This document shows, piece after piece, positions 1 to 6,070 of a stretch of DNA of 6,652 nucleotides. The DNA lies in contig JAGXLE010000084.1 of the NCBI GenBank assembly GCA_018334855.1, positions 1-6,652 on the forward strand, in the 5' to 3' direction. The notes beneath the pieces were generated by a model. That model had not been told where the DNA came from and made no database searches. It saw only the letters and a list, made by a program, of their open reading frames with translations. Origin of the DNA: Desulfobacterales bacterium (lineage in GTDB: Bacteria > Desulfobacterota > Desulfobacteria > Desulfobacterales > Desulfosalsimonadaceae). The translations under genes and the position numbers were made by a program. The number at the start of each line of letters is the position of its first letter. Within the stretch, counting starts at the first letter, position 1.

Positions 1-493
1 CTGAATTGGGGAAAACTATATTGCCGCGGATCTTGTCCTCTATCACCGTGTTTCCTATATGCGGCGATTTAAAGCGCACCACCGACCCGGGCTGCGGGGG
101 AAGGTTTTTTTCACGGCAGGTGCCGTCGTATCCGGGGTTGCCGCCTGCCTCCCTGGCTTTCCGGCGCATCTCCTCCACCTCCTCCTTAGAGCAGGTGCAG
201 TAATAAGCGTTGCCGGTATCAATGAGTTTCTGAATATATTCTTTATAGACATCTATCCGCCCGGACTGGTAATAAGGTCCCTCGTCCCAGTCAATGCCCA
301 GCCAGGAAAGGGCATCAAAAATGGCATCCACGTACTGCTGAGTTGAGCGCTCCGTGTCAGTATCCTCGAATCGCAGAATAAACCTGCCGCCGTGGCCGCG
401 TGCATACAACCAGTTAAAAAGGGCGGTCCGCGCCCCGCCGATATGAAGATAGCCGGTGGGACTTGGCGGAAACCGCGTCACAATGTTTTCCAT
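1..493 (-). CDS. gltX: Glutamyl-tRNA synthetase, N-terminal part (cut by window edge)
   Basis: Class I aminoacyl-tRNA synthetase that charges tRNA-Glu in the cytoplasm. Only the first 164 codons are present, and the C-terminal part lies beyond base 1. The frame starts at ATG 493-491 (minus strand) and runs open to the edge. The protein begins [20 protein letters not shown], with the class I HIGH-type signature as HIGG at residues 17-20. It continues with RFEDTD (41-46), typical of the GluRS Rossmann fold, and WDEGPYYQS (69-77). A Cys-rich insert follows: C99-x-C101 and YDGTC with C126. This matches the zinc-binding insert of E. coli GluRS (CxC...CxH), except that the fourth ligand position is Glu128 instead of His. 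A ribosome site AGGAA (complement of 501-505) lies 7 nt upstream of the ATG. The gene is divergent from everything else in the window. Identification is secure; whether GluRS is discriminating or not cannot be judged from this fragment. Confidence 0.97.
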   Translation of the reverse strand, partial: MENIVTRFPPSPTGYLHIGGARTALFNWLYARGHGGRFILRFEDTDTERSTQQYVDAIFDALSWLGIDWDEGPYYQSGRIDVYKEYIQKLIDTGNAYYCTCSKEEVEEMRRKAREAGGNPGYDGTCREKNLPPQPGSVVRFKSPHIGNTVIEDKIRGNIVFPNS

Positions 494-629
494 TTTAATT
501 TTCCTGCTTTATATATTGTTATCCGGATGAGGAAATAAAGTTTATACGAAACCATGAAATTTTCTGGAATTAAAATTATTAAATATAACCGACTCATGCC
601 CCAAAATCAAGAGCTGTCTGAAAACCGCC

Positions 630-663
630 TTGAAATCCCTTGACATCATATTGAAATTGACAT
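630..663 (+). repeat. Short direct repeats TTGAAAT / TTGACAT upstream of rpmF
   Basis: TTGAAAT occurs at 630-636 and 651-657 (21-bp period) and TTGACAT at 640-646 and 657-663 (17-bp period), so the block reads as two imperfect copies of a TTGAAAT...TTGACAT unit, with the two words overlapping by one base in the second copy. The inverse word ATTTCAA appears at 710-716. The repeats overlap the presumed promoter and could be operator half-sites, or simply repeated -35-like sequences. No known regulator site was recognised. Confidence 0.45.
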
Positions 664-680
664 ACTAGTTTTAATAACAT
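640..680 (+). promoter_or_regulatory. Candidate sigma70-type promoter region of rpmF
   Basis: Perfect -35 hexamers TTGACA occur at 640-645 and 657-662, and a TTGAAA at 651-656. The best spaced pair I can build is TTGAAA (651-656), an 18-nt spacer, and TAACAT (675-680, 4/6 match to TATAAT). An alternative is TTGACA (640-645) with CATACT (661-666, 4/6) at a short 15-nt spacing. None has an excellent -10, so the exact promoter is uncertain, but the position 55-95 bp before the rpmF start codon is sensible. This is inference from consensus matching only. Confidence 0.33.
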
Positions 681-735
681 TTTTTGCGGATTGTTAAATA
701 TTAAAATAAATTTCAAATAGTTGGGAGTAATTGAA

Positions 736-915
736 ATGGCAGTACCCAAGCACAAAGTATCCAAATCAAAACGGGACAAGCGCCGGACCCATCAAAAAGC
801 CCAGAGCCCCGGCCTTACCAGGTGCACCCAATGCGGAGAAGCCGTAATGTCTCACCGGGCATGCCCGGAATGCGGGCATTACAGGGGCCGAAGCATCATA
901 GAGGTAGAGGAATAA
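736..915 (+). CDS. rpmF: 50S ribosomal protein L32
   Basis: Small structural protein of the large ribosomal subunit, 59 residues. It begins MAVPKHKVSKSKRDKRR, the hallmark L32 N-terminus, which is basic and binds rRNA. It then has a four-cysteine zinc ribbon, C30-TQ-C33 and C43-PE-C46, so this is the zinc-containing (C+) form. The length is normal. ATG 736 is chosen over an in-frame TTG at 721 because MAVPK is the conserved start and GGGAG (723-727) sits 8 nt before it. In many bacteria rpmF is followed by plsX and fab genes and sometimes preceded by a DUF177 gene. Here neither flank is present, and the next gene is acpP after 156 bp. Confidence 0.97.
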   Translation: MAVPKHKVSKSKRDKRRTHQKAQSPGLTRCTQCGEAVMSHRACPECGHYRGRSIIEVEE

Positions 916-1071
916 TTCATATACCCCTGCACTCCGAACCAGTTGCGGAGCCGGGACAAACCGATCACCGCCACGCCTGCTAAGCGCCCTGAATCTGTAA
1001 AAAAATGCATGCAGCCTCGGGGATGGACGGAGACGGCAGTATTTGCCTTTAAATTCTGAGGAGCTGCGGTT
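916..1071 (+). other. rpmF-acpP intergenic region, no gene seen
   Basis: This stretch of 156 bp sits where plsX-fabH-fabD-fabG usually lie. I translated it by eye in the plus frames and found no recognisable remnant of PlsX or of Fab proteins. The only ATG-led frame (1005 onward) stops after about 15 codons and lacks a ribosome site. A small hairpin is possible (CTCCG 932-936 with CGGAG 946-950, 9-nt loop) but no T-run follows, so it is not a terminator. The end carries the acpP ribosome site GAGGAG (1058-1063). Confidence 0.6.
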
Positions 1072-1308
1072 ATGAAAATAGAAGACAAAGTAAAAAAGCT
1101 GATTGCCGAGAAACTCGAGGTTGACCAGGAAGACGTGATCCCCAAAGCTTCACTTATAGATGATCTGGGCGCGGATTCCCTGGCCCTGGTGGAAATGATA
1201 ATGACCATGGAAGAAGAGTTTGATCTTGAAGTACCCGATGAAGACGCCGAGCAGCTGAAAACCGTCAAAGACGCCATTGAGTATATAAAGAAAAAAACCC
1301 AGGCATAA
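1072..1308 (+). CDS. acpP: Acyl carrier protein
   Basis: Cytoplasmic carrier of growing acyl chains in type II fatty acid synthesis, 78 residues, normal for AcpP. The phosphopantetheine attachment site is DDLGADSL (residues 30-37) with Ser36 as the modified serine. Helix II and beyond are strongly acidic (E41, E47-E49, [12 protein letters not shown]), as expected for the surface that partner enzymes dock on. One departure: the residue after DSL is Ala38 where E. coli and many ACPs have Asp, giving DSLALVE rather than DSLDTVE. Start: ATG 1072 with GAGGAG 8 nt upstream. The neighbours are unusual for acpP, as fabG does not precede it and fabF does not follow it; rpiB begins 15 bp after the stop. 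It is probably the housekeeping ACP, although a specialised ACP cannot be excluded. Confidence 0.93.
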   Translation: MKIEDKVKKLIAEKLEVDQEDVIPKASLIDDLGADSLALVEMIMTMEEEFDLEVPDEDAEQLKTVKDAIEYIKKKTQA

Positions 1309-1323
1309 GAAGCGGGGAACCGT

Positions 1324-1758
1324 ATGAGCCAGGTCATTATAGGATGCGACCATGCAGGATACCAACTAAAGCAAGTCGTTAAAAAACAACTGCTGTCACT
1401 CGGTTTTGAAGCGGAGGATTTCGGAACCCAAAACGAAGAATCCGTTGATTACCCGGATTTCGGCACGTTGGTTGCCCGCAAGATCGACAAGGGCGAATAT
1501 GAAAAGGGTATACTTATCTGCGGTACCGGCCTGGGAATGTCCATGGTGGCCAACCGGTTTACCGGGGTACGTGCCGCGCTTTGCAATGATCTGTTCTCCG
1601 CTATAATGAGCCGGCGCCACAACGATGCCAATATCCTGGTAATGGGCGGCAGGGTGATCGGCTCAGAACTTGCCGGGGAAATCGTGCGGACGTGGCTGGA
1701 AACCCCGTTCGAGGGGGGGCGCCATCAAAAGCGCCTGGAAAAATTCAGCGAATTCTAA
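1324..1758 (+). CDS. rpiB: Ribose-5-phosphate isomerase B (RpiB/LacA/LacB family)
   Basis: Interconverts ribose 5-phosphate and ribulose 5-phosphate in the non-oxidative pentose phosphate pathway, in the cytoplasm. The 144-residue protein aligns along its whole length with my memory of E. coli RpiB: GCDHAG at 7-12 (phosphate/sugar binding Asp9, His10), VDYPDF (41-46), ICGTGLGMS with catalytic Cys66, the RRHNDAN block with His99 (97-103), and GGRHQKR near the C-terminus (131-137). All expected catalytic residues are present. ATG 1324 is preceded by a modest GGGG (1314-1317) ribosome site. With only 15 bp from acpP it is surely cotranscribed. Its product ribulose 5-phosphate is the substrate of the RibB domain encoded at the right end of the window. 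A specialised allose-6-phosphate isomerase role is less likely in this context. Confidence 0.95.
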   Translation: MSQVIIGCDHAGYQLKQVVKKQLLSLGFEAEDFGTQNEESVDYPDFGTLVARKIDKGEYEKGILICGTGLGMSMVANRFTGVRAALCNDLFSAIMSRRHNDANILVMGGRVIGSELAGEIVRTWLETPFEGGRHQKRLEKFSEF

Positions 1759-1828
1759 ATTTCCGTATCCTGGCATTTTTTCCAAACACCCGGATCTCAG
1801 TTAACACCTGCAAACACAAGGAAATAAA

Positions 1829-3124
1829 GTGGCTGATATTACTGATAAAAATGCAAAGGCCAGCGAGCTTGTTTTAAGACTTGCCACAGTGGAAAACATG
1901 GACCCGGAGATCGCGGAAGCCATTTCCAGGGAGTATGACCGGCAGAAAAACACCCTGGAGCTCATCGCCTCTGAAAACATCGTAAGCCCCGCCGTAATGG
2001 CAGCCCAGGCCAGCGTGATGACAAACAAGTACGCTGAAGGCTATCCTGACAAGCGCTACTACGGCGGATGTGAATACGTAGATATCGCTGAAACCAAAGC
2101 GATTGAACGTGCCAAAGATCTTTTCGGCGCAGAATACGCAAACGTGCAGCCGCATTCCGGTTCCCAGGCCAACATGGCGGTTTTCTTCTCCCTGCTCGAA
2201 CTAGGAGACACAATTCTTGCCATGGACCTTTCTCACGGTGGGCACCTGACCCACGGGGCTGCTGCCAGCTTCTCCGGGCGGTTCTACAAGTTCGTGCACT
2301 ACGGAGTAGGCAAAGAGACAGGCACCATTGATTATGACCAGGCCTCCGCACTTGCCGAAAAACACAGGCCTAAAATGATAATTGCAGGCGCAAGCGCCTA
2401 TTCACGGGTGATCGACTTTAAAAAATTCTCAGATATTGCCAGATCCGTGGGCGCCTATTTCATGGTGGACATGGCCCATATAGCAGGCCTGATCGCGGCC
2501 GGCAAGCATCCCTCTCCCGTGCCTCACGCCGATGTTGTTACCTCGACAACCCACAAGACCCTGCGCGGCCCCCGGGGGGGACTTATACTGGCAAAAACCA
2601 ACCTGGACAGGGTTTTAAACAAGGAAATTTTTCCCGGCATCCAGGGCGGACCGCTGATGCACGTGATTGCCGCCAAGGCGGTGGCCTTTAAAATGGCGAA
2701 AACTGAAACTTTCAGAGATTACCAGGCCCGGGTGATCAACAACGCGCAGACTCTGGCAGCGGTCTTGCAGGAAAAAGGCGTCGAGCTTATTTCCGGGGGC
2801 ACTGATAACCACATGATGCTGGCTGACCTTCGAAACCTTGGCATCACCGGCAAAAAGGCCGAGGAAGTACTGGGCCAGGCCGGCATTACGGTAAACAAGA
2901 ATACCGTGCCCTTTGACACGGAAAGTCCTTTTGTTACCAGCGGGATACGGATAGGCACCCCGGCGGTCACCACCAGGGGGATGAGAGAAGCCGAAATGAC
3001 CGAAATCGGCGGATATATGGCCGACGTGCTAAAGCACCCCGACGATGAAAGCCGTCTAAACCAAATCCGGCAGAATGTGGAAAAACTCTGTGCCCGCTTC
3101 CCGCTTTTTGAAGAAACCCGGTAA
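1829..3124 (+). CDS. glyA: Serine hydroxymethyltransferase (PLP-dependent)
   Basis: Converts serine plus tetrahydrofolate to glycine plus 5,10-methylene-THF, the main one-carbon source; cytoplasmic fold-type I PLP enzyme. 431 residues. Visible signatures are [11 protein letters not shown] (44-54), [15 protein letters not shown] (66-80), QPHSGSQAN (107-115), DMAHIAGL (214-221; Asp214 contacts the PLP pyridine nitrogen), [12 protein letters not shown] (240-251) with Schiff-base Lys243, [13 protein letters not shown] (272-284), TDNHMML, and [14 protein letters not shown] (366-379). The start is GTG 1829, read from AAGGA at 1818-1822. This gives about 14 residues more at the N-terminus than E. 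coli GlyA. No ATG in a comparable position has a better ribosome site, though Met24 (ATG 1898) is an alternative that would still keep the conserved core. The gene lies 70 bp after rpiB and feeds methylene-THF toward thymidylate, matching the deaminase next door. Confidence 0.97.
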   Translation: MADITDKNAKASELVLRLATVENMDPEIAEAISREYDRQKNTLELIASENIVSPAVMAAQASVMTNKYAEGYPDKRYYGGCEYVDIAETKAIERAKDLFGAEYANVQPHSGSQANMAVFFSLLELGDTILAMDLSHGGHLTHGAAASFSGRFYKFVHYGVGKETGTIDYDQASALAEKHRPKMIIAGASAYSRVIDFKKFSDIARSVGAYFMVDMAHIAGLIAAGKHPSPVPHADVVTSTTHKTLRGPRGGLILAKTNLDRVLNKEIFPGIQGGPLMHVIAAKAVAFKMAKTETFRDYQARVINNAQTLAAVLQEKGVELISGGTDNHMMLADLRNLGITGKKAEEVLGQAGITVNKNTVPFDTESPFVTSGIRIGTPAVTTRGMREAEMTEIGGYMADVLKHPDDESRLNQIRQNVEKLCARFPLFEETR

Positions 3125-3165
3125 CCGCCTGCCATCATCCCCGGACGCTGACCACTGACAGGCGG
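3125..3165 (+). repeat. Inverted repeat after glyA stop
   Basis: CCGCCTG (3125-3131) and CAGGCGG (3159-3165) can pair as a 7-bp GC-rich stem with a 27-nt loop directly after the glyA stop codon. The sequence afterwards (GCATTTTGG) has only four T residues, and the loop is long for a rho-independent terminator. It may be a weak attenuator, an mRNA stabilising hairpin, or chance. Confidence 0.25.
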
Positions 3166-3197
3166 GCATTTTGGAATGAAAGGGCGAGAAAAACAAC

Positions 3198-3665
3198 ATG
3201 ACCCGATCTGATCAGCGTCCCTCATGGGATAATTACTTCATGGAAATCGCCGGCCTTGTCTCCTGCCGCTCCACCTGCCTGAGGCGGGCGGTGGGTGCAA
3301 TTATCGTCAAGGAACACCGCATTCTTTCCACCGGATACAACGGGGCACCTGCAGGCATCCGCCACTGTGCGGAGGTAGGCTGCCTGCGGGAAACCATGAA
3401 CGTGGAATCCGGCCAGCGACACGAATTGTGCCGCGGAATCCACGCAGAACAAAACGCCATAATTCAGGCGGCATACCACGGCGTAGCCATACGGGGAGGT
3501 ACCCTGTACTGTACCAACCTGCCGTGCGCCATCTGCACCAAGATGCTTATTAATGCCGGAATAACCGAAATCTGCTACAAGGAAGGCTATGCAGACCAAC
3601 TCTCAAACTCACTTCTTGACGAAGCCGGCATCACCATGCGGCAGATAAGGGGAGGGTCGAGATGA
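3198..3665 (+). CDS. dCMP deaminase / cytidine-deoxycytidylate deaminase family protein (ComEB-like)
   Basis: Zinc hydrolase of the CDA superfamily, 155 residues, predicted to deaminate dCMP to dUMP for thymidylate synthesis. The zinc motif is complete: H82-A83-E84 (His ligand and catalytic Glu) and P109-C110-A-I-C113. The N-terminal part, [19 protein letters not shown] then [20 protein letters not shown], is typical of the dCMP deaminase/ComEB family. Further cysteines and histidines (C57, C62, H75, C78) lie in the insert before HAE, where T4-type dCMP deaminases hold a second zinc; a second zinc here is only a suggestion. ATG 3198 is preceded by a purine-rich AGGGCGAG (3181-3188). The stop overlaps the nrdR start by 4 bp (ATGA), so the two are translationally coupled. 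This fits a joint role in dNTP balance. The exact substrate (dCMP versus another cytidine compound) is inferred from family and context. Confidence 0.9.
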   Translation: MTRSDQRPSWDNYFMEIAGLVSCRSTCLRRAVGAIIVKEHRILSTGYNGAPAGIRHCAEVGCLRETMNVESGQRHELCRGIHAEQNAIIQAAYHGVAIRGGTLYCTNLPCAICTKMLINAGITEICYKEGYADQLSNSLLDEAGITMRQIRGGSR

Positions 3666-4117
3666 AATGCCCGTTTTGCGGAGACAACAACAACAAGGTT
3701 ATTGATTCCCGTCTGAGCAAAGAAGGCAGCGCCATCCGCAGAAGACGGGAATGCATTTCCTGCACCCGCCGGTTTACCACCTATGAAATCGTCGAGGAAA
3801 TGCCCCTGATGATCATCAAGAAAGACAAGCGCCGGGAGGTTTTCAGCAGGGACAAGGTCCGCTCGGGTCTTAAAAAAGCCTGCGAGAAGCGGGAAATCAG
3901 CATGAATATCATTGAAAACTTCATAGAAGAGCTCGAAAGGGACCTGCGCGAGTCAGAAGAAAAAGAGATTCCCTCCCGGATGGTCGGCGAAAAAATTATG
4001 GCAAAACTCCACGAGCTCGATAAGGTCGCCTATGTCAGGTTTGCCTCTGTGTACCGTGATTTCAAGGATGTGCACGACTTTGTTACGGAACTAAAAACCC
4101 TCCTGGACCAGCGTTAG
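3662..4117 (+). CDS. nrdR: Transcriptional repressor NrdR
   Basis: Nucleotide-sensing repressor of ribonucleotide reductase genes, 151 residues, the usual length. It starts [21 protein letters not shown]-binding zinc ribbon uses C3-PF-C6 and C31-IS-C34, followed by the basic RRRRE and TRRFTTYE stretch. An ATP-cone domain spans about 47-137, beginning with [19 protein letters not shown] and including [14 protein letters not shown] near 118-131. Both domains look intact. ATG 3662 lies in the ATGA overlap with the upstream deaminase, and a strong GGAGG (3651-3655) sits 6 nt before it inside that gene. NrdR binds paired NrdR boxes near nrd promoters when dATP is bound to the cone; I saw no such boxes in this window, so its targets are elsewhere. 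Its place just before ribD is a gene order common across several bacterial phyla. Confidence 0.97.
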   Translation: MKCPFCGDNNNKVIDSRLSKEGSAIRRRRECISCTRRFTTYEIVEEMPLMIIKKDKRREVFSRDKVRSGLKKACEKREISMNIIENFIEELERDLRESEEKEIPSRMVGEKIMAKLHELDKVAYVRFASVYRDFKDVHDFVTELKTLLDQR

Positions 4118-4128
4118 ATACCTTCCGT

Positions 4129-5226
4129 ATGGAAAAGACAGATGCCTATTACATGAAAACCGCCCTGAAACTTGCAGAAAAAGGGAAAGGCTGGACTTCG
4201 CCCAATCCCATGGTCGGCGCTGTAATTGTCAAAGACGGAGAGATATCCGGGCAGGGCTGGCATGAAAAGGCCGGGGGGCCCCATGCCGAGGTAAACGCAA
4301 TTGCGGATGCCGCAGGCCGTACCCACGGGGCGACCATGTATATCACGCTTGAACCATGCAACCACCATGGGCAAACCCCGCCCTGCACTGAAGCGATCCT
4401 GGCGGCAAAAATCTCCCGGGTCGTAAGCGCAATGGCGGATCCGAACCCGGATGTCGCAGGCGGGGGATCAGCATACCTGGCTTCAAAAGGGGTCGAGGTG
4501 CAAACAGGGGTATGCGAAAACGAAGCCAGGCGCCTGAACGAATTTTTCATCAAGTTTGTCAATACAGGTCGGCCGTTTGTAATATTAAAATCCGCTGCCA
4601 CCCTTGACGGAAAAATAGCCGCAAAAACAGGGGATTCCAGGTGGGTCACCGGCCCGGAGGCAAGAGAGCACGTACACCTGCTGCGGCACTGGGTCGACGC
4701 GATACTGGTAGGCGTAAATACGGTTAAATCTGATGACCCAAGCCTAACCGCGCGCCTGGAAAACCGGAGTACAAGAGATCCGGTCAGGGTGATCCTGGAT
4801 ACGCAGCTCTCGATCCCGGAAGATGCACAGATGCTCACCCGGCCGTCTTCTGCCCAAACCGTCATCGCCGCAGGCGGCCAAATTGATCCGGAAAAAGCCC
4901 GGCGGCTTGAAAACAAAGGGGCGCGGGTGCTTCGGCTGCCCGCAGAAAACAGCGGCGTTAATCTTTTGCCGCTGACCGAAGAACTTGGAAAGATGGGCAT
5001 CACCAGCCTGCTGGTGGAAGGCGGAAGCAGGGTTTCAGCTTCCTTTCTGTCAGCCGGTCTCGTGGACAAAATTTGCTTTTTCTATGCACCGAAACTTCTG
5101 GGCGGAGACGGCATACCTGTCTGCAGTGGTCCCGGCCCTGAAATGATGGACTCTGCCATACCGGTTGCGGATATAAGTATTAAGCGCTTTGGAAATGACA
5201 TCCTGGTGGAAGGTTATATATTTTAA
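4129..5226 (+). CDS. ribD: Bifunctional riboflavin biosynthesis protein RibD (pyrimidine deaminase / reductase)
   Basis: Catalyses two successive riboflavin steps: deamination of the 2,5-diamino-6-ribosylamino-pyrimidinone phosphate, then NADPH reduction of the ribosyl chain. 365 residues, normal for the two-domain form. The N-terminal deaminase (about 1-145) has SPNPMVGAVIV (24-34), zinc motif H52-A53-E54, and EPCNHHGQTPPC (75-86) with C77 and C86. The C-terminal reductase (about 148-365) has LKSAATLDGKIA (153-164), GDSRWVTG (168-175), VGVNTVKSDDPSLT (194-207), VEGGSRVSASFL (296-307) and APKLLGGDG (320-328). Start: ATG 4129, 11 bp after the nrdR stop. It has no visible Shine-Dalgarno, so translation probably depends on coupling to nrdR. 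An in-frame ATG at 4153 would cut into the conserved YYMxxALxLA region and is less likely. Confidence 0.97.
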   Translation: MEKTDAYYMKTALKLAEKGKGWTSPNPMVGAVIVKDGEISGQGWHEKAGGPHAEVNAIADAAGRTHGATMYITLEPCNHHGQTPPCTEAILAAKISRVVSAMADPNPDVAGGGSAYLASKGVEVQTGVCENEARRLNEFFIKFVNTGRPFVILKSAATLDGKIAAKTGDSRWVTGPEAREHVHLLRHWVDAILVGVNTVKSDDPSLTARLENRSTRDPVRVILDTQLSIPEDAQMLTRPSSAQTVIAAGGQIDPEKARRLENKGARVLRLPAENSGVNLLPLTEELGKMGITSLLVEGGSRVSASFLSAGLVDKICFFYAPKLLGGDGIPVCSGPGPEMMDSAIPVADISIKRFGNDILVEGYIF

Positions 5227-5272
5227 GATTAAAATATTATATTGCAGTCAGAAAGGGCGGGGAAAAACCTGT

Positions 5273-5301
5273 TTGCCTTTTGCCTCTGTATTGTGTAGAC
5301 T
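5273..5301 (+). promoter_or_regulatory. Candidate internal promoter before ribE
   Basis: In the AT-rich 129-bp ribD-ribE gap, TTGCCT (5273-5278, 4/6) and TAGACT (5296-5301, 4/6) are separated by exactly 17 nt, a sigma70-like arrangement. Transcription would begin near 5308, about 48 nt before the ribE ATG. The unusually large gap in an otherwise tight run supports some regulation here, but the match is only moderate. No FMN riboswitch core is present. Confidence 0.33.
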
Positions 5302-5355
5302 AATAAATTTGTTAAAAATTAAATATCTGCATAACAGCCGAGTCAAGTGGAAAAA

Positions 5356-6009
5356 ATGTTTACCGGCATTATTGAAAGCTTGGGAACCATAACCGATATC
5401 CGGCCCGCCGGAGACAGCCGGCAGATAACCGTACGGGCCGGATTCGACCTGAGTGCGACCCGGATCGGCGACAGCTTAGCTGTAAACGGAGCCTGCCTGA
5501 CCGCTGTGGCAGTCTCGGGTGACAAATTCAGCGCGGACGTTTCCCCGGAAACCCTCAGGCGAAGCACCCTGGGCATGACCGCGGCCGGAGGACGGGTCAA
5601 CATAGAACGGGCTCTTCGCCTTTCAGACCGTCTTGACGGGCATTTAGTTTCCGGCCATATTGACGGCACCGCTAAAATCAAATACAGAAATGACCTCGGC
5701 GGAACCCTTGTCTTCGGGTTCGAAGTTTCGAAAGATTTGAGCCGGTACATGATACCCAAGGGCTCAGTGGCGGTAGACGGCATCAGCCTTACAATAAATT
5801 CCTGCCAGGCGCGCGGATTTGAAATTACCGTTATCCCGCACACGGCAAAAATAACAACAATCGGCTTGAAAAATCCGGGAGATTGGGTAAATATTGAAAC
5901 CGATCTGATCGGAAAATATGTTGAAAAATTCGTTAAAGGCGACAAAACAGACGATTCGCAGCAGCGGGACATAGACATGGACTTTCTGTCAAAAACCGGC
6001 TTTCTGTGA
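5356..6009 (+). CDS. ribE: Riboflavin synthase, alpha chain
   Basis: Dismutates two molecules of 6,7-dimethyl-8-ribityllumazine to riboflavin plus the pyrimidine precursor; the last step of the pathway. 217 residues, close to the usual 200-220. It has two tandem lumazine-binding barrels. Barrel one (1 to about 97) carries GDSLAVNGACLTA (38-50) with Cys47. Barrel two (about 98-190) has HLVSGHIDG (97-104, His101), KGSVAVDGISLTI (135-147, Ser144) and TDLIGKYVEK (182-191, Asp183). These match the catalytic Cys, His, Ser and Asp positions known for the family. Start: ATG 5356 giving MFTGIIE, the near-universal beginning. GTG 5347 is in frame and would add three residues, but it has no better ribosome site. 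The Shine-Dalgarno is weak for both. The last 20 or so residues are hydrophilic tail typical of the trimerisation end. In Gram-positive naming the gene would be ribB or ribC. Confidence 0.96.
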   Translation: MFTGIIESLGTITDIRPAGDSRQITVRAGFDLSATRIGDSLAVNGACLTAVAVSGDKFSADVSPETLRRSTLGMTAAGGRVNIERALRLSDRLDGHLVSGHIDGTAKIKYRNDLGGTLVFGFEVSKDLSRYMIPKGSVAVDGISLTINSCQARGFEITVIPHTAKITTIGLKNPGDWVNIETDLIGKYVEKFVKGDKTDDSQQRDIDMDFLSKTGFL

Positions 6010-6037
6010 AACGTAAAAAGAAATAATAAATATCTCA

Positions 6038-6062
6038 AATATTGATACTTACGTAAAAAGTA
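6038..6062 (+). repeat. Second, outer half-copy of the palindrome's end sequence
   Basis: This 25-bp stretch, with CGTAAAAAGTA at 6052-6062, is also complementary to the right end: it pairs with 6176-6201, sharing AATATT, GAT, CTT and CGTAAAAAGTA apart from small gaps. The left side therefore holds two copies of the end, with GTAAAAAGT offset by 26 bp (6053 and 6079), while the right side has one. A shorter CGTAAAAAG also lies at 6012-6020, just after the ribE stop. Confidence 0.55.
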
Positions 6063-6070
6063 GGTTTGGG

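Larger units (their letters stand above)
494..735. other. Divergent AT-rich intergenic region between gltX and rpmF
   Basis: This gap of 242 bp contains no credible coding sequence. It must carry the promoters of both gltX (minus) and rpmF (plus). For gltX I see only a weak -10-like TATAAA (complement of 541-546) with no convincing -35. On the rpmF side there is a cluster of repeated TTGAAAT/TTGACAT words (630-663), treated separately. Downstream of these, 669-718 is extremely AT-rich (runs such as TTAATAA and TTAAAATAAA). The gap contains no yceD/DUF177-type gene, which often precedes rpmF in other bacteria. Confidence 0.75.

Noticed and set aside
59..346. Plus-strand open frame of 95 codons in the left edge
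   Set aside because: It is antisense to gltX, whose minus-strand frame has unmistakable GluRS motifs throughout.
932..950. Hairpin CTCCG/CGGAG after rpmF as a terminator
   Set aside because: The stem is only 5 bp with a 9-nt loop and no T-run follows.
879..1337. 152-codon minus-strand frame covering the rpmF-acpP gap and acpP, with hydrophobic start
   Set aside because: Most of it is antisense to acpP. The apparent hydrophobic and Ser-rich composition comes from reading the acidic ACP codons backwards, and nothing in the gap suggests a gene.
3125..3172. Rho-independent terminator after glyA
   Set aside because: The 7-bp stem has a 27-nt loop and is followed by only four T residues, so it is listed only as an inverted repeat with low confidence.
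4149..5069. 306-codon minus-strand open frame inside ribD
   Set aside because: It is entirely antisense to ribD, whose two domains are complete. The translation has no recognisable domain.
5251..5275. AGGGCGGGGA upstream of ribE, similar to the first bases of the E. coli ribB FMN riboswitch
   Set aside because: The match ends after nine bases and none of the other conserved aptamer segments follows within the gap.
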